From: Hyaloperonospora brassicae
Taxonomy: Eukaryota; Oomycota; Peronosporomycetes; Peronosporales; Peronosporaceae
Assembly: GCA_947650285.1 (NCBI GenBank)
Contig: CANTFL010001058.1
Span: forward strand, 1-64,000
Reading direction: 5' to 3'
Length of the DNA: 64,000 nucleotides
This document shows, piece after piece, positions 1 to 16,192 of the stretch; position 1 is the first letter of the stretch, and each line of letters starts with the position of its first letter. The notes below the pieces were generated by a model, which was not told the DNA's origin, ran no database searches, and saw only the letters and a program-made list of their open reading frames with translations. The position numbers were made by a program, and so were the translations under genes.

Positions 1-1454
1 ATCAGAGTCCAACGGAATTGAATGCCACCACAACGGTCGTCTTCGTTTCGCCAAACATTCAATCGCCGTCCGGTGGTGCAAAAACCCGCGCAAGAGCCTC
101 CACGTCAGAACCACTGATGTTCTTGTAGCTTGTATAACATGAGGTATTTCCAGGTGGCGTCAAGGCGAATCAAGTGCAGGAAGTTGTGTGGAACAAAGAA
201 GGAGTACGCAACCGCAAAAGTCGTCGGTTCACGAGACGCGATCCGCCACTCTTCCGTCAACAAACAGTGCTGCCCAGTCACGTCCCGATGGTTTGTGATC
301 TTGCCGACGTTCCGGGTTATGACTAGTATATCGCGCTTATCGCTGGACAGCAAATACAATTTGAATGAGCATCTTGGGCTTTTGCATCGAATATTGTCAG
401 GCAGTATCTATGCGCGGAGATGTAGCTAGCTGTCCGCACATACGATCGTTATGATGGACGAGGGCGGGTACGCGCAGCGTCTGACATAGTCCGGTCTTGT
501 GCGAAAGCAGTTGTAAACCGTTGTAGCTCTCATGAACCATCACTAGGCCTCCTCGCGCTCCCATGTGGTACCGTAAAGGGAACCTCATCAGGAAACATGT
601 TCAAGAAACAGCAATGGTGCTGGTAGTACTTCCAGTAGTCTGCTAGTCGTCGAGCACCCAATAACGTAGCAGTGACAACTCTGTCACCGCACAGCCCGCA
701 AAAGTACCACTGATAGTGGTCGTCATAATCAGCATACGCCGTTGTCACGACATGTTGCTATGTGAGAGATTTGAGTGAGGCGCAGTTCTCGAGATGATCT
801 TGGTGAAGGTACATCCGGTGCAGCGCGTACTTCCTGCCGTTGCAAACAATCACCTACCAGTTCTACATGCGATGAGTGCTAATTTCGTTCGTGATGCGTG
901 TAAATGAATATGCATCCGCTTTTTCTGGCTGATCAGGTAAATAAGCTGGCATGGAGAATCTCTTAACGACTTCGTACGCACAGTACCAATCACTCTATAC
1001 TAACCATGCTTGCGAATGACCATCGGCAAATTGTTCCAATGCTAGGCAGCATTGTCAATGGTTAATCCTTGCCTCATGGCCAATGATCTGGAGTCTACAC
1101 AGCAAGCAGATTCGCAAGGCACAAAACTCCAACAGGTTACCGAGACGTGCAGTAGCCTGCAGCTTTTGAATTTAGCTGGAGCGCATGTCCTTACCTGAAA
1201 CCGAGTGTAATGACGAGCTCAAACATTCGACATTCACCTTCTCGCTAGCATGATAGTACTATTGTGTACAAGCGCCTAAAGATGTGGCAAAACGCTGTTT
1301 ATGTCAGAACGTGACGGTCGCATTCGCATTCATAGCTCCCTCGGATAAGCTGGTTGTCCTCCAACCAGCTGAACCTTCGGTAGGTTCCATTCTGGTCATT
1401 CTCAAGCTCGTTCTATGGCCATAATGTCACAAGAAGTACGTCAACGCTACAAAA
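1..1454. other. Stretch without a supportable gene
   Basis: Medium GC. Open frames are short (at most about 100 codons) and overlap on both strands. Minus-strand frames at 105-359 and 397-748 look more protein-like than the rest, but I could not tie them to a family and they are broken by stops. A short hairpin with 9-bp arms is visible near 1349-1371. A decayed transposon is possible but not shown. Confidence 0.4.
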
Positions 1455-1690
1455 AGCAATAACGTTTTATTGTTAAAAAAAAAGAAAAAAATGCCCCCGA
1501 TATCTACGAAAATCAACATCATACACCACCGGACGAGAAAATGTAGACAACGCACCAATCATTCAAAAACGTAAAGGTCGACTACGAGATGCGAAAATAA
1601 AAAAGGGACCTTAGAGATGGAGAAAGAAAAAGTGCACTGCAAGATGATGAAAGAAAAAAAGGTACCAAATAAAAAAACGCATCATTGATG
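1455..1690 (+). other. A-rich, purine-biased tract
   Basis: The plus strand carries repeated runs of A (up to nine in a row) and AAAG/GAAA words across about 230 bases, unlike the flanking sequence. It ends just before a strong hairpin and a tRNA-like SINE unit. No coding frame is supported. It could be a poly-purine spacer or the remnant of an A-rich retroposon tail. Confidence 0.4.
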
Positions 1691-1722
1691 TATACTACGC
1701 GGCCGTGAAGCGAGGCTGTAAA

Positions 1723-1768
1723 AAATGAAGGATTCCAGGCCTACACAAACGCCTGGGATCCTTCATTT
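1723..1768. repeat. 18-bp inverted repeat (hairpin)
   Basis: The arms 1723-1740 and 1751-1768 are reverse complements except at one position, where RNA of the plus strand would form a G-U pair. The loop is 10 nt. As RNA this is an uninterrupted 18-bp stem. It lies 30 bp upstream of the SINE target duplication. It may be a small-RNA precursor, a MITE remnant or a structural signal; nothing nearby decides between these. Confidence 0.75.
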
Positions 1769-1798
1769 ACATCCACCTATATCTGCTTTTGTCACTCG

Positions 1799-1995
1799 CT
1801 TAGTTCACTGATCAACGGACCCCGGTGGCCGAGTGGAAATGCACTGGCACCGGGACCGTAGGTATGTGGATCGATACCCGCGCAAGGGCGGTACGATTTC
1901 ACATCGCCGGAGAGTGGCTAACAAAGCCGGATATAGTGTGTCGTACGCGTACCTGACTACACCTCAAACTTTCTCTTCTCTTAGCTCACTGATCA
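1799..1995 (+). mobile_element. tRNA-derived SINE-like insertion with target duplications
   Basis: The unit 1815-1979 begins with a tRNA-like region. A box A match (TGGCCGAGTGG, 1826-1836) is followed 42 bp later by a box B-like sequence (GGATCGATACC, 1868-1878, two changes from consensus). This is the internal RNA polymerase III promoter layout of a class II (Ser/Leu-like) tRNA. A non-tRNA body ending in a pyrimidine-rich stretch follows. Direct repeats of 16 bp (CTTAGYTCACTGATCA) at 1799-1814 and 1980-1995 match at 15 of 16 positions and look like a target-site duplication. tRNA-related SINEs are known in Phytophthora; assignment to a named family needs a search. A lone tRNA pseudogene is less likely because of the flanking repeats. 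Confidence 0.6.
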
Positions 1996-4591
1996 TAATC
2001 AAATGCATCGAAGTAGAGCACAGTCGTATGGCACGTCGAAAAAAATACGGCGAATCTTCAAGCACAGCCTAACTGTATTATTTATCGTTCTTACATAAGA
2101 TCACGTTGCATATAACTATTTTATCCATCTTTCGGTGGTTTGACATTGTATTAATGTGTACCTGTCGTCTCGGCCGAAACGTCGTGGTCGGATCATATGA
2201 GACAGAGCCATGTTCGAATGGCGCGTACGCAATGCTCCGTAACACGTTTAAGGTACGACTCGAGGCGGCATAGGATACCGGATAGACAAGCACATGAATC
2301 GAGATAAGATTGTAAAAATTTGACGACATCACGTTGGTGCTATTGCAGGTGGTCACGCGTATGATTGCGGACCTTTACGAGCAATTGCACATTGAAAAAC
2401 ATGATATGCTGATCGAATATCATGGTCATCATAAAAAGCAGTTTTTTCTACTGGTGGTAGTAACGTTGGTGCTGGTATGGATGTTCCGGCACGGTTGCGG
2501 GAAAGATAGATGCAATATTGTTATCGACAGCGGAGGAAGTAATACACAAGCGTAGCAGTTCGGTCTCTTGTTCCACATCGAATATGAGATACAATATATT
2601 GAAACAGCATATGCTGTACATTCTCAACAGTCTCGCTCTACATGCGAGACATCAACGTCTGATGCTCGCACCATAGAGTTACTCTATCCTGTAGCAAAGG
2701 TACCGGGCGTGTCAACGGCTCACACGATATGAACCCCAGTGATCAATAAAGACAAAAGACTGACCAGGCACCTTCCTAATCGCTGGAAATGCTTGCTACA
2801 AGACTTTTACATATGTAGTCAAAACGTCGATATGTTTCCACATGATTTCCCGCTTCTGTGTTCAATCATACCACGTACACCAGTGGCGCAATGTAATATT
2901 TTTTGATTATTTTATACATGTAGTAATTCGTCTTGCGGTGCAATCTTATGTCCCCTGTAGTTCGTGATTTTTCATAATAATCGGCCTGTTTTAGCATCAC
3001 GGGATGCGCATCAAATACAATCGCTGATGAAAAAATAGATTTCGTCGAAGGAAGTCTACTTGAACCACAGTCAAAGGTAAAATGGGTGCTGTATGTCTAG
3101 CGAATATGCGGAGTGAAGAGTTGTAGAGAATTATACACGCAGACCGATGACTTTCCTGAAAATCGTTGAGCAGAAAGCAGGCATCACGTAGAAGGTTGTA
3201 GGGCAGACGAACTTTTGTACGACGGGTGTCACAATCCCATTCATACAATATTTTCGTCTTTATCCGTCCCTTCCGTCTCTTCCAAAATCTTGTCTCCTAT
3301 CTGCTCTGGATGAAGACACTTATCGTCTTCGGGTTGATTAAGGAGGCCCGAAGTCAACATGGAGTTCAAAGACGCACTTATTTGAGCGAATCGTTCAGCT
3401 CTAGTTTCTGCTCTGGCTTAACCTCCACCTCTCCAATCTCCTCCGATCAGTCCATCTCTACATAGGTTGGGGATACAAGACACTTAGCAACCATCCTGTC
3501 TGTAGTTGACGGAATCGGATACAGTGGTAGCCGACTTCTGGATCTAGGCAGCTACTGACTAGCGCGTGGCAGCAAGATGTTACGTACTTTTTACCCACGC
3601 TTGTCATAATCAATTGCACTCTGCATACGGTAGCGGCGGCAGTACCACTCAATGCCGAGACGACACCAGAACCTATCGGCTGTATCTTAGCCTCCATTGT
3701 TGTTTATCAACGACTGACCTCGACATCAACAAGCTTCTGGTTATCTGCGAATTACAATCAAGAATCGGAATTGCAAGAAATGCTCCAATGCACTTCCTGA
3801 CTACGAGTTCCACTGAAACACAACCTGCATGTAAAAAAGGAAGGGACGTGGATCACGCCTTTTTGCGCGAGTCAAACCTAACCAGAAGTAGCAGGAAAAG
3901 CGTCCTTTGGAAGTAGAAAACTAGTCACATGGAAATGATTTCTCGTCTTGCTCCCGGTGCTTTAGGCTCCGTAAAGTAGTGATGCTCACTTTGTTACTGC
4001 AGTCCAATATCTGATCAGTTGATTCAATAGTAACGTGCGTATGCTACCACATTAGCTTCCAACTAGTCACATTCCCCGCGAGTTTCAAACTCCCTTTGTC
4101 CACCGAGCTCACACGTTGTCGTAAGAAACACTGTAGTACGATGCATCATGTCGTTTGTTTGCAATATATGATCAAACGCATGCGCTGTTACCGAGTTTAT
4201 CGAGAATATGTGCCGGATCGTAGCGTGAACGTTGCGACGACACTGACTTATGGAAGCTTGCACAACTGTTGGTTGACATCTGTTGTCACCATGAGCACTC
4301 ATTCGATATCGTTCGATTGGCTGATGGACAATGACAGTACTTGTATGCACTTGCATGCCAAAGTGTGTAAGCAGTGATACTTTCTTGTCATGTACATGCA
4401 TCGTAGACGCACAACACCGATTTGGCGACGCGTGAAGCTGTCTCGATGCATCTTCGATCGATTGCTTGCAGTGTGTAGAGCCTTTTGGCTATCAAGGAAC
4501 TTCTAGAACGGAGTGAGCCCGATGCACGACATTAACAATCATGTAATATCAATACGAATCCTATCGTGTACGTGGCGTCTGCACGTTTCGA
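1996..4591. other. Stretch without a supportable gene
   Basis: About 2.6 kb with only short, overlapping frames on both strands, the longest being 116 codons at 3566-3916. None shows a family motif, and the codon pattern is not consistent across neighbouring frames. It may be decayed repeat DNA. Confidence 0.4.
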
Positions 4592-4674
4592 CACGTTCTG
4601 CTCTGCTTAAGCTGACACATTGTATACATAATCCTTACTTGTACTATGTGTCAGCTTAAGCAGGGCAGAATGTG
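4592..4674. repeat. 29-bp inverted repeat (hairpin)
   Basis: The arms 4592-4620 and 4646-4674 are reverse complements apart from two positions, both of which would be G-U pairs in plus-strand RNA. The loop is 25 nt. The core of each arm contains GCTTAAGC-type sequence. No coding region surrounds it. The perfect RNA stem is compatible with a MITE-like foldback or a small-RNA precursor. Confidence 0.75.
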
Positions 4675-7005
4675 GCCAATGCAAATTTCCACTTCCACAT
4701 CGCAGCGTATCCATTTATGCAAAAAAGTGCTGTGTAATAGGCATCTGCGTCTACCGCGAAAAATAGCCGCGAATTTGTATTGTTTGAGCATGAAACCGCC
4801 TCGATGGAAAAGGCTGACGAACATTGCTATCTCTCTGCAGTAACAATGCAAGCTTCAGTCGGTTTAACGTCTATTTTTCGCTGCTTGCGTTTGCAAATCA
4901 GTTCTTGTACCGCTTTCGTTGGTATCATCGTTGAACAAGAACAACCGGCGTGTGTAACCTTGTGCGTTCGTTGCTACGCATCATTGCATCTGCAGTATTC
5001 TTCACACTGACCATTCTGTGCGCTCTACTATCCTTGACAGATAATTTGTTGGGGGTTCTGAGTCCGAAATGAGGCAGCCTGTCGCCCATAATGTCTCACG
5101 CAGCACGACCATCTTCGTATCATCAAGACACATGATGTTCGTGTGGTAGGTGGGCGGAAGAGGAAGTCGACGACATATTGCATAGAAATGACGCCATGCA
5201 TCTGTCACAACTTTTCAATGGGCCGAACGATGCAACGTGACAACTGCACGTGCCGAGACCAAAGCTGATAGTCTTTACTGCTTAAAATGCAGAAGCAAGA
5301 TGATGAATAAGCTTGATCGTTACGGTAGCATCATCTTTATCCTGGGAACCATCCCACTCAATACCATTCGCACATGGGAGCGACAAGCTCTGGAACTGGC
5401 TAGTGTGCCTCAATATCAACCACCACGCCTTCTGTGTTCCAATTGTTAGATTGTGGGCACGTCTACGTGGCCCACATCTCATGGATACAACCTGAGGTGG
5501 ATCCTTGGGACCGCACGACACAATTTGCGGGACCTGACGGGGGAGAAACGTTCGTAGCTTTAGTTACACAAGTAGGCACCTCTCAATGAATTAGGGCCAT
5601 CCCACCCCTCTATCTGCTAGAACGTACCTGTTCGAAACCGATGGATGCATCTCAAACCGCGTACGTTCGCCCCATGGCATGATTAGTCGTATGAAAGGGG
5701 TGATGGCAATTGAGTTTACGATTTATCTTGCGTAACGCCAATTGTTAATCAAATAAGCTGCACAGCGCAGCGCATTTCAGATGAAGCGGCATGCATTCGT
5801 CATCCTAGAAATCGCTACGTAGTCCACGGGGTCCAGGATGCACCTCCACGCACCAGGTCTCTACTGCTGCTGTATGCAAGCGAGCATTGTTGCCTTGTCC
5901 GCGTTCCACGGGTACGAGTGACCACTGAGTCAACACGGTGCTATCCTCCTTCGTGAAACCCTCTGTACAGGCTTTTAAGTGCTATCGCACTGAATCAGCA
6001 GTTTGATGGCGTCTCGTCGTTGTGTATCTTGCCAAAAATAGAGCAGCAGTGGCGCTGAATCACAGGAAGATCCCTAGCACTACTGTTGCGCTCGCCTCTC
6101 GTTGCCGTAAATCACTATTAACTGGCAGCTTGCCGAGCAAAAGCTCGCGGTGGAGAAATTGTGGGTTCCACAACAATGTCGACCGGGAAAGACGATTCGG
6201 TGTCACCAGATACGCGGTTGCGCGTGTCTCACGCTGTTAGCATACTGAAATAATTCCAACAGATTCTGCTTCATGACGCTTTTGCATATTCGCATTTGAC
6301 AACTATTTTGTCGCACAGACGGACTAGAACTTCTCAACTCACAAATGTCAACGCCTTTTTCTTCGCCACTGGACCGTGACATTATTACATGTAAATGAGC
6401 AAGCCGAAATGTAATGATATAGTAGTTGTCTACGATGTCAACGTCCTAGAGGTTGTATGCTGCAGGGTGGTGATAGGTTTACGATTCGCGTTTACTGTTT
6501 AGTCTTGCGGATCAAACAGGTATGCATGCTGTCATGCGGAACTCCAAGTAAAGCAATACGTATTTATGTGTCATCTTCAGCCGGCTTTGCTTTCGGTCGT
6601 TGTTGCTGCTGGGTCAACGAAAACGTTCCGCCACATGTTGCAGGGCTATTACGAAGGCATATTCGTGGCAAATTCGAACCAGTCAGGCGATGCAGAAGTT
6701 CTACAATGTTGCGCGCTGCTACCGAGAGTAGGGTCGATCTAGGGGCGGGGACGTCGTTATTCAGGGACAAAAAGCAGAGGTACGTTCGTACCGTACGAAG
6801 TTGAGATAAAGACGGAAGCTGTTGTAAGTGTGCGCACAAAAATGCTGTTTCTCGTTGCCTACAGAGAAAAGCTCTACGCGGCACAACACGATTTTTTCAT
6901 TGCATCGGGCTATGACAAAAAGATTTACAAACCATAGGTGGTCCAAATCGTTTCTCTCGTTCCGGTCAGCCCCGTTGTCAGTTGGCCCCTCCTCACAGCC
7001 GCTTT
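4675..7005. other. Intergenic stretch downstream of DUS2
   Basis: No supported gene. One plus-strand segment looks like a terminal exon: a pyrimidine-AG acceptor near 6862 followed by an open frame ending at a stop near 6940. No upstream exons or family could be assigned. The part next to 7005 must contain the 3' untranslated region of the DUS2 gene on the minus strand. Confidence 0.4.
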
Positions 7006-8947
<1,942 letters not shown>

Positions 8948-9961
8948 GCGACTGCTGCGGGACGAGTGGACGTGGGCGGGACGACAGCTGTGCAGAGCTC
9001 TCTCGTGTGCGCCGTTCAGCAGCGATGGAGGGGCTCGTGGACAATTATTGTTCGATGAGGTGGGGTGGAGGTGGGGGTGCCGAAGCAGCATAAGAAACTC
9101 GAACGTCGGTCTATGTGTGTGCGTGTGTAATCTGTATATTTAGGTGTGTACGGGGTGGGTATACACCGACAAGAAGCCGTGCAAGTCGACGCCACCTTTT
9201 TCGAAGGGCTGGTGGAGGCCAATACCGTAACGAGTAGGAATTTCGCTTTATTGGGTGCGTGGCACCTCGCTTGCAGTGGGCTTCGTGGCCTCACATTCGG
9301 TTCGTTCTGGACAATCTCGTCGGAACATTCGATCTTGTGCAGGGCAAAGGCGTATCTGATCGCACGGTTGGCCTGAAAACGTTGAGCTGGTGAGCTTCTG
9401 TGGACAGTAGAGGCTGTTAATTCAGTACACTGCATCGTGCGCTAAACCACGAGATCGTTTTCTAAATTAGGAAGACTGAGGAGATAGCGTGAAGCACGCT
9501 AAGTACGACAAAAAAGTCCAGAGCCAGTCATCAAAAGCGAGCATGCGATTTGTGCGCTGACAAGTGTACGAAAAGAAAAAGAAGCCAAAAATAACTTCGC
9601 CGAGAAACGGCATACCCTTCCCAACTACGCCTTAAACCTCATCTCGATAGCAATACAGCTGCACTCTGCTTCGTAACGACAATTTAGTAGCTGCTACCAA
9701 ATTTACTACCATCTCTCGCTGCCGACAAATGGGCACGGACTAAATCGAAAGTGACGGCGCGTTGCGGATCATTAGCTCTCACTGATCAATGCATCAATCC
9801 GTTTGGGCCAAAGAGCGTTTCATACAGCCCAACGATCCGTCGCTCTCCTGAAATCCCGAGAAGAAAATCACCATCAAAGAATCAGAGTTGTTGTGGCCCA
9901 GTTTTATACCCCCAACCAAACACCACACACACACACGCAGTCGAACAAAACAACGACAAAC
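8948..9961. promoter_or_regulatory. Divergent promoter region between DUS2 and BI-1
   Basis: One kilobase separates the two start codons, so the promoters of both genes must lie here. The BI-1 side ends in an AC-rich leader just before its ATG. A minus-strand open frame of 139 codons (9435-9016) lies inside; it follows a good acceptor-like site near 9374 but shows no recognised domain. I could not identify convincing core promoter elements for either gene. Confidence 0.4.
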
Positions 9962-11113
9962 ATGTTCGCCCGTCCCACGACGTCCACGCACTGGAACATG
10001 GCGACGATGCTCAAGACGAGCGGCATCACCGAAGACGTGCGGCAGCACCTCATCCGCGTGTACGCGACGCTGGCTGCCTGCGTGCTGTCGGCCATGCTCA
10101 GCGCCGCCTGTATGGTGACGTTCGGTCCCGAGCGCTGGTCGCTGCTGAGCTCGTCGCTCGTGGCCTCCCTGGGCTCCATGTGGCTCTACACAGAACCGGT
10201 GCAGAACTTCAGGCGCCGGTTCGGGATCCTCATGGCGATCTCAGCTGCGATGGGCCTCTCGGTGTCCACGCTCGTGGCAGTCGCGCTCCGAGTGGACGCC
10301 AGCACCCTCGTCTTTGCCTTGTACGGGCGACTGCGTGCGACGGCCGTAGCGCTGGTCGATAAACGCGGTGTTTTAAACTCGAGACTGATGCGTTGTTGTT
10401 TATGGGTATATCTGTGTATGTGTGTATGTGGCTGTTGCAGACTGGTGACGGCGCTGGTGTTCACGTGTTTTACCGCAAGTGCCCTCATCGGTGCGTTCGG
10501 CAGCAGTGTCTGAGGAGCTGACAGTGTCTTGGAGGTCACTCACGGAACGTGGTGTATGGGGTGTTGATGTCCATTGGGACAGCTACGCGCCGCTCGTACT
10601 TGTACTTGGGTGGGATCCTGAGCTCGGCGCTGTCGATGCTGTTTCTCACGAGCGTACTGAACCTCGTGGCGCACTCGTCGCTTTTGCTGAACCTGAACTT
10701 GGTACGTCTCGCTGGCTCGAAGACGCAAACAGCTGGTGACGTGTGTGGGGCGACAGGGCGGTGGTCTAAGTGCTTGTGGCTGTGACTGTGTGTTCGTGTG
10801 TGGCACGTGACTGCGGTAGTATGGCGGCCTGTTGCTGTTTTGCGGCTACGTGGTCTTGGACACGCAGATGATCATTGAGAAGGCCAGCAGGGGGGACAAG
10901 GATGTGCTCAAGCACACGCTCGACCTCTTTATGGGTACAGGACGTTATGCTACACCGCCTCGACCTGTGGTGAACTGCATCGACGGCCGACACTGTGCTA
11001 ACCAACGGGTTCGTGTGCTGCATGCAGATTTGGTGTCGATTTTCGTCCGCATCCTCGTGGCGCTGTTGAACAAGAGAAAAGACGGTAAGCCGCACCACGG
11101 CCGTCGCCAGTAG
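9962..11113 (+). CDS. BI-1: Bax inhibitor-1 family membrane protein
   Basis: BI-1/TMBIM6-like protein of the endoplasmic reticulum; the family acts as a calcium leak channel and suppresses stress-induced cell death. Five exons: 9962-10320, 10441-10490, 10583-10701, 10820-10934 and 11028-11113, with four GT-AG introns of 92 to 120 nt. They join in frame to 242 residues, the usual family size. Conserved blocks include RVYATLAACVL in the first membrane helix, TALVFTCFTASALI, RRSYLYLGGILSSALS, LLLFCGYVVLDTQMIIEK and the DLFMDLVSIFVRIL end, giving about six to seven hydrophobic helices. The start was chosen because MFARPTTSTHWN precedes the first conserved block and follows an AC-rich leader. A possible donor (GGTAAGC) near 11084 could change the last few residues. 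It is divergent to DUS2. Confidence 0.92.
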
Positions 11114-11379
11114 GAAGGGAGGGAGGGGCCTCGCTCTGGCCGTCAATTGCATGATAACAAAAGCACGTGTTTCATGATTGCGTTCGCTTGGTCAGTCAGT
11201 CGGGTTTTTGGGGTCGGCCATTGGACGACGGGCCGAGCCGCCACGTCACCGTCCTCGCCGCGCTCGAAGGTTCTCGACTTTTAGCCACTCCTTGCGCCGT
11301 AGCCGACAAGATTGCTCGAGTCGTCGGCTGATTGGTCAAAACGGCGTTCTCCATGCTTGATATCTTCGCGACGTGGCGG

Positions 11380-11417
11380 AGAGTGGGGGGGAGGGGGGGG
11401 GGGAGGGGGAACGATAG

Positions 11418-11455
<38 letters not shown>

Positions 11456-11457
11456 GG
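11380..11457 (+). repeat. G-tract plus GATA and GA microsatellite upstream of CDC48
   Basis: A run of G tracts interrupted by single A or T (about 11380-11409) is followed by six tandem GATA units (from about 11413) and then a GA repeat to about 11456. Four or more adjacent G runs could form a G-quadruplex on this strand. It lies about 60 bp upstream of the predicted CDC48 transcription start. Confidence 0.85.
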
Positions 11458-11515
11458 AGGGACGCGAGCAAAGCATAGAGATCGAGACCGACGACCGACA
11501 GATCCACTGCAGCGA

Positions 11516-11523
11516 CTCATTTC
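11516..11523 (+). promoter_or_regulatory. Oomycete initiator-like element of CDC48
   Basis: CTCATTTC matches the core of the oomycete initiator consensus (GCTCATTYB...). It lies 406 bp upstream of the CDC48 start codon and just before a possible leader intron. Confidence 0.4.
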
Positions 11524-11557
11524 CGCGAAATCTCCGCCGCAACCACAAGAGCCCATC

Positions 11558-11840
11558 GTAAGTAGTACGTTGTCGACTCGACGTCGTGGCCGGTCCGGTG
11601 GTCCCTCGTGTCGTATTAGCCGCTCGTGTCCGCTGTGGTACGGCAGGCGGGACACGAGTCCATCGCAAGACACCACTAGTTACTAGCGACCGACACGCGG
11701 CTCGGAGCACGTTAGCGCCTGCCGTTGCCGTTCTCGGCCCGTTTCTATCTGCCGATCGACCGCAATCGTACTTACTGCCCACTGTGTGCTTGTTCTCGCT
11801 TGCTTGTTGGGGCTGTAGCTCCCGGTGTTTGCTTCCGTAG
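11558..11840 (+). other. Possible leader intron in the CDC48 5' untranslated region
   Basis: A strong donor (GTAAGT at 11558) and a pyrimidine-rich acceptor ending TTCCGTAG at 11840 bracket 283 nt between the predicted initiator and the CDC48 start codon. The intervening sequence has no CDC48-related coding frame. Acceptor choice is uncertain. Confidence 0.3.
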
Positions 11841-14336
<2,496 letters not shown>

Positions 14337-16192
14337 GCAAGCCAAAGGGATTGGAGCGAGCTCGCATGAAGAACCGTTTGGTGCAGTTGAGGGAGAAGGG
14401 TGGAGAAGAACGAATGCGTGCGGGTACCAAATCCTATTCAATACATCGTGCTGTGTCTGCTACAAATCTTTGCGTTTGTGTCTGTTGAGTTCGCGCCAAC
14501 TAGAAGGTGTCCTCAGCTTTTGCACGACTCGCACGTCAATTTGAGCAGCACCTGTGTGGTACCTGAATCCTCGATCTCGTACACGTTCAGCATGTGAGTG
14601 TGTCATTTTGCCCGCTTGCTCAGAGCCGGTCGCCTCGGCGGTTGCCCACGTCACATTACCTGCAGTTGACGGGGATGGGCCGCCCAGGGCAAGCAGAAAC
14701 GCAAACTGGGCAAAGTGAGGCCCCTTTGTTCAGCAGCTTGACGGTCCTACGTATCGCATTCGAGGGTCAAGTGTCCCCTGTCTCCAAAAGCTAAAAAGAT
14801 ACGCAATAACCGCTGCGCCACCGCGAGTAAGGTAGCAAAGGAAAACAATGCGTCAGCTACACCTCATTGATGAACTTCGATTGCCCAGCATCTGCCGCAA
14901 ACAGAGCTGCAAGATTTGCAGAAAGTACATGCGGATCAACCGCAAGAACCACAAAATATTTGGCGTCACCAAATACGTGGCCTGCATTGGGCATACGTTG
15001 AAGTCGATCCAAACTTGGAGGGCACGGCTTTGAGTAAAACAATTGCTCACGATAGCATCAACGGCTGGAACCTCGATAAGAACGTAAGAAAGAAAAACAC
15101 AGCACGAAAGTACAGGATATTAGCGTTGCCTGTGAAGGTATATATAGTCTAGTCCGTGTCAACAAGACGATTACAGCCAACTTTCAACTGACGCGACAAG
15201 AGCCCTGAAAGGCTCCATAACGTGTAAGGCAACCACCGTCGTATCGCACGTCTGATGGGCTTGACATGTGCCACGCGTAAGACGCGTAGTTGTGACACAA
15301 ATCGACGAGAATTTAGGAAACGGTAACAAGGCTTCGAGGTTGTCAGAGGATAATTCGAGGCAAATCACCGAATGCTGATGAACAAAGGTATTTGTGGTTC
15401 GACATCACAACATTGATACACCAAGCTTGTCGGTCACCACTTATGCACAAACGTTTGAAGGTGTCTCCCTAGCGACTTCTGATAACGAATGGAGCCGTGT
15501 ACGCAACATACGACGTCCCGTTTTTGTAGACGTAAACATATGCTCAAAAGTTTCTCTGGATCGCGTATTTTGTAAATTGCGCGATGTAGAGAATCGGACA
15601 TTCGTTACAGCAACTGCTGGTCGAAGCTGTTGCTAGCAAAAAAAACGCTTGTGTTGCTCCATGGATCACAGTGCTCAATGCATCAGGGTAAATGCACTCG
15701 TTTTATGCTATCTATTTTTGCCATATATTTTAGTGCAGCGCAGTGCTGAAATTGATGAATGACAACGTGACATAGCCAGCGATGGCCCTTTGTTCCTGGT
15801 ACACAAAGTATGGAATGTAACTATTAACGCTTGACTACAATGAAAAACGCATATGAGGGTAAACAGGCAAAGCCAGTGGTGTGCAGCAAGGGCGACCCTC
15901 GGTGCAAATGTGCGTATCCTTCTGCGTGGCGAGAGCATGATTGTGCGAAGCATAAAAAAACGGTACCCTCTGTTGATAAAATTCTGCGAGAGAAAGGAAA
16001 TTCCAAGAGAAGAAGGTAAAAAGTACTCGCCTTGAGAAAAAACGGAGTGGCAGATCTTAACGTCGAATATCCATATATATTAAAGAGTTTGAGCCGCTTC
16101 TTTTAGCATTCCGTCATACCTACTTTTCATCAACAGTTGTCGTAAGCGTTGTTTTCGCGGGAGAACATTTCTGGTAAAAATTGCCCTGAACG
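14337..16192. other. Stretch downstream of CDC48 without a firm gene
   Basis: It contains the CDC48 3' untranslated region, then DNA that grows steadily richer in AT. Two small plus-strand frames stand out but remain unassigned. One is at 14848-15033 (61 codons, basic, with a CRKQSCKIC cluster). The other is at 15831-16019 (62 codons, with CSKGDPRCKC and a lysine/arginine-rich end). Neither has supporting neighbours or a recognised family. Confidence 0.35.

Noticed and set aside
1815..1890. Functional tRNA gene
   Set aside because: Box B deviates, no clean acceptor stem can be paired, and target duplications enclose a longer unit. A SINE is a better fit.
14848..15033. Small ribosomal protein gene
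   Set aside because: Cys spacing and basic character first suggested a zinc-ribbon ribosomal protein, but the sequence does not match uS14 or the other small zinc proteins I know. Left unassigned.
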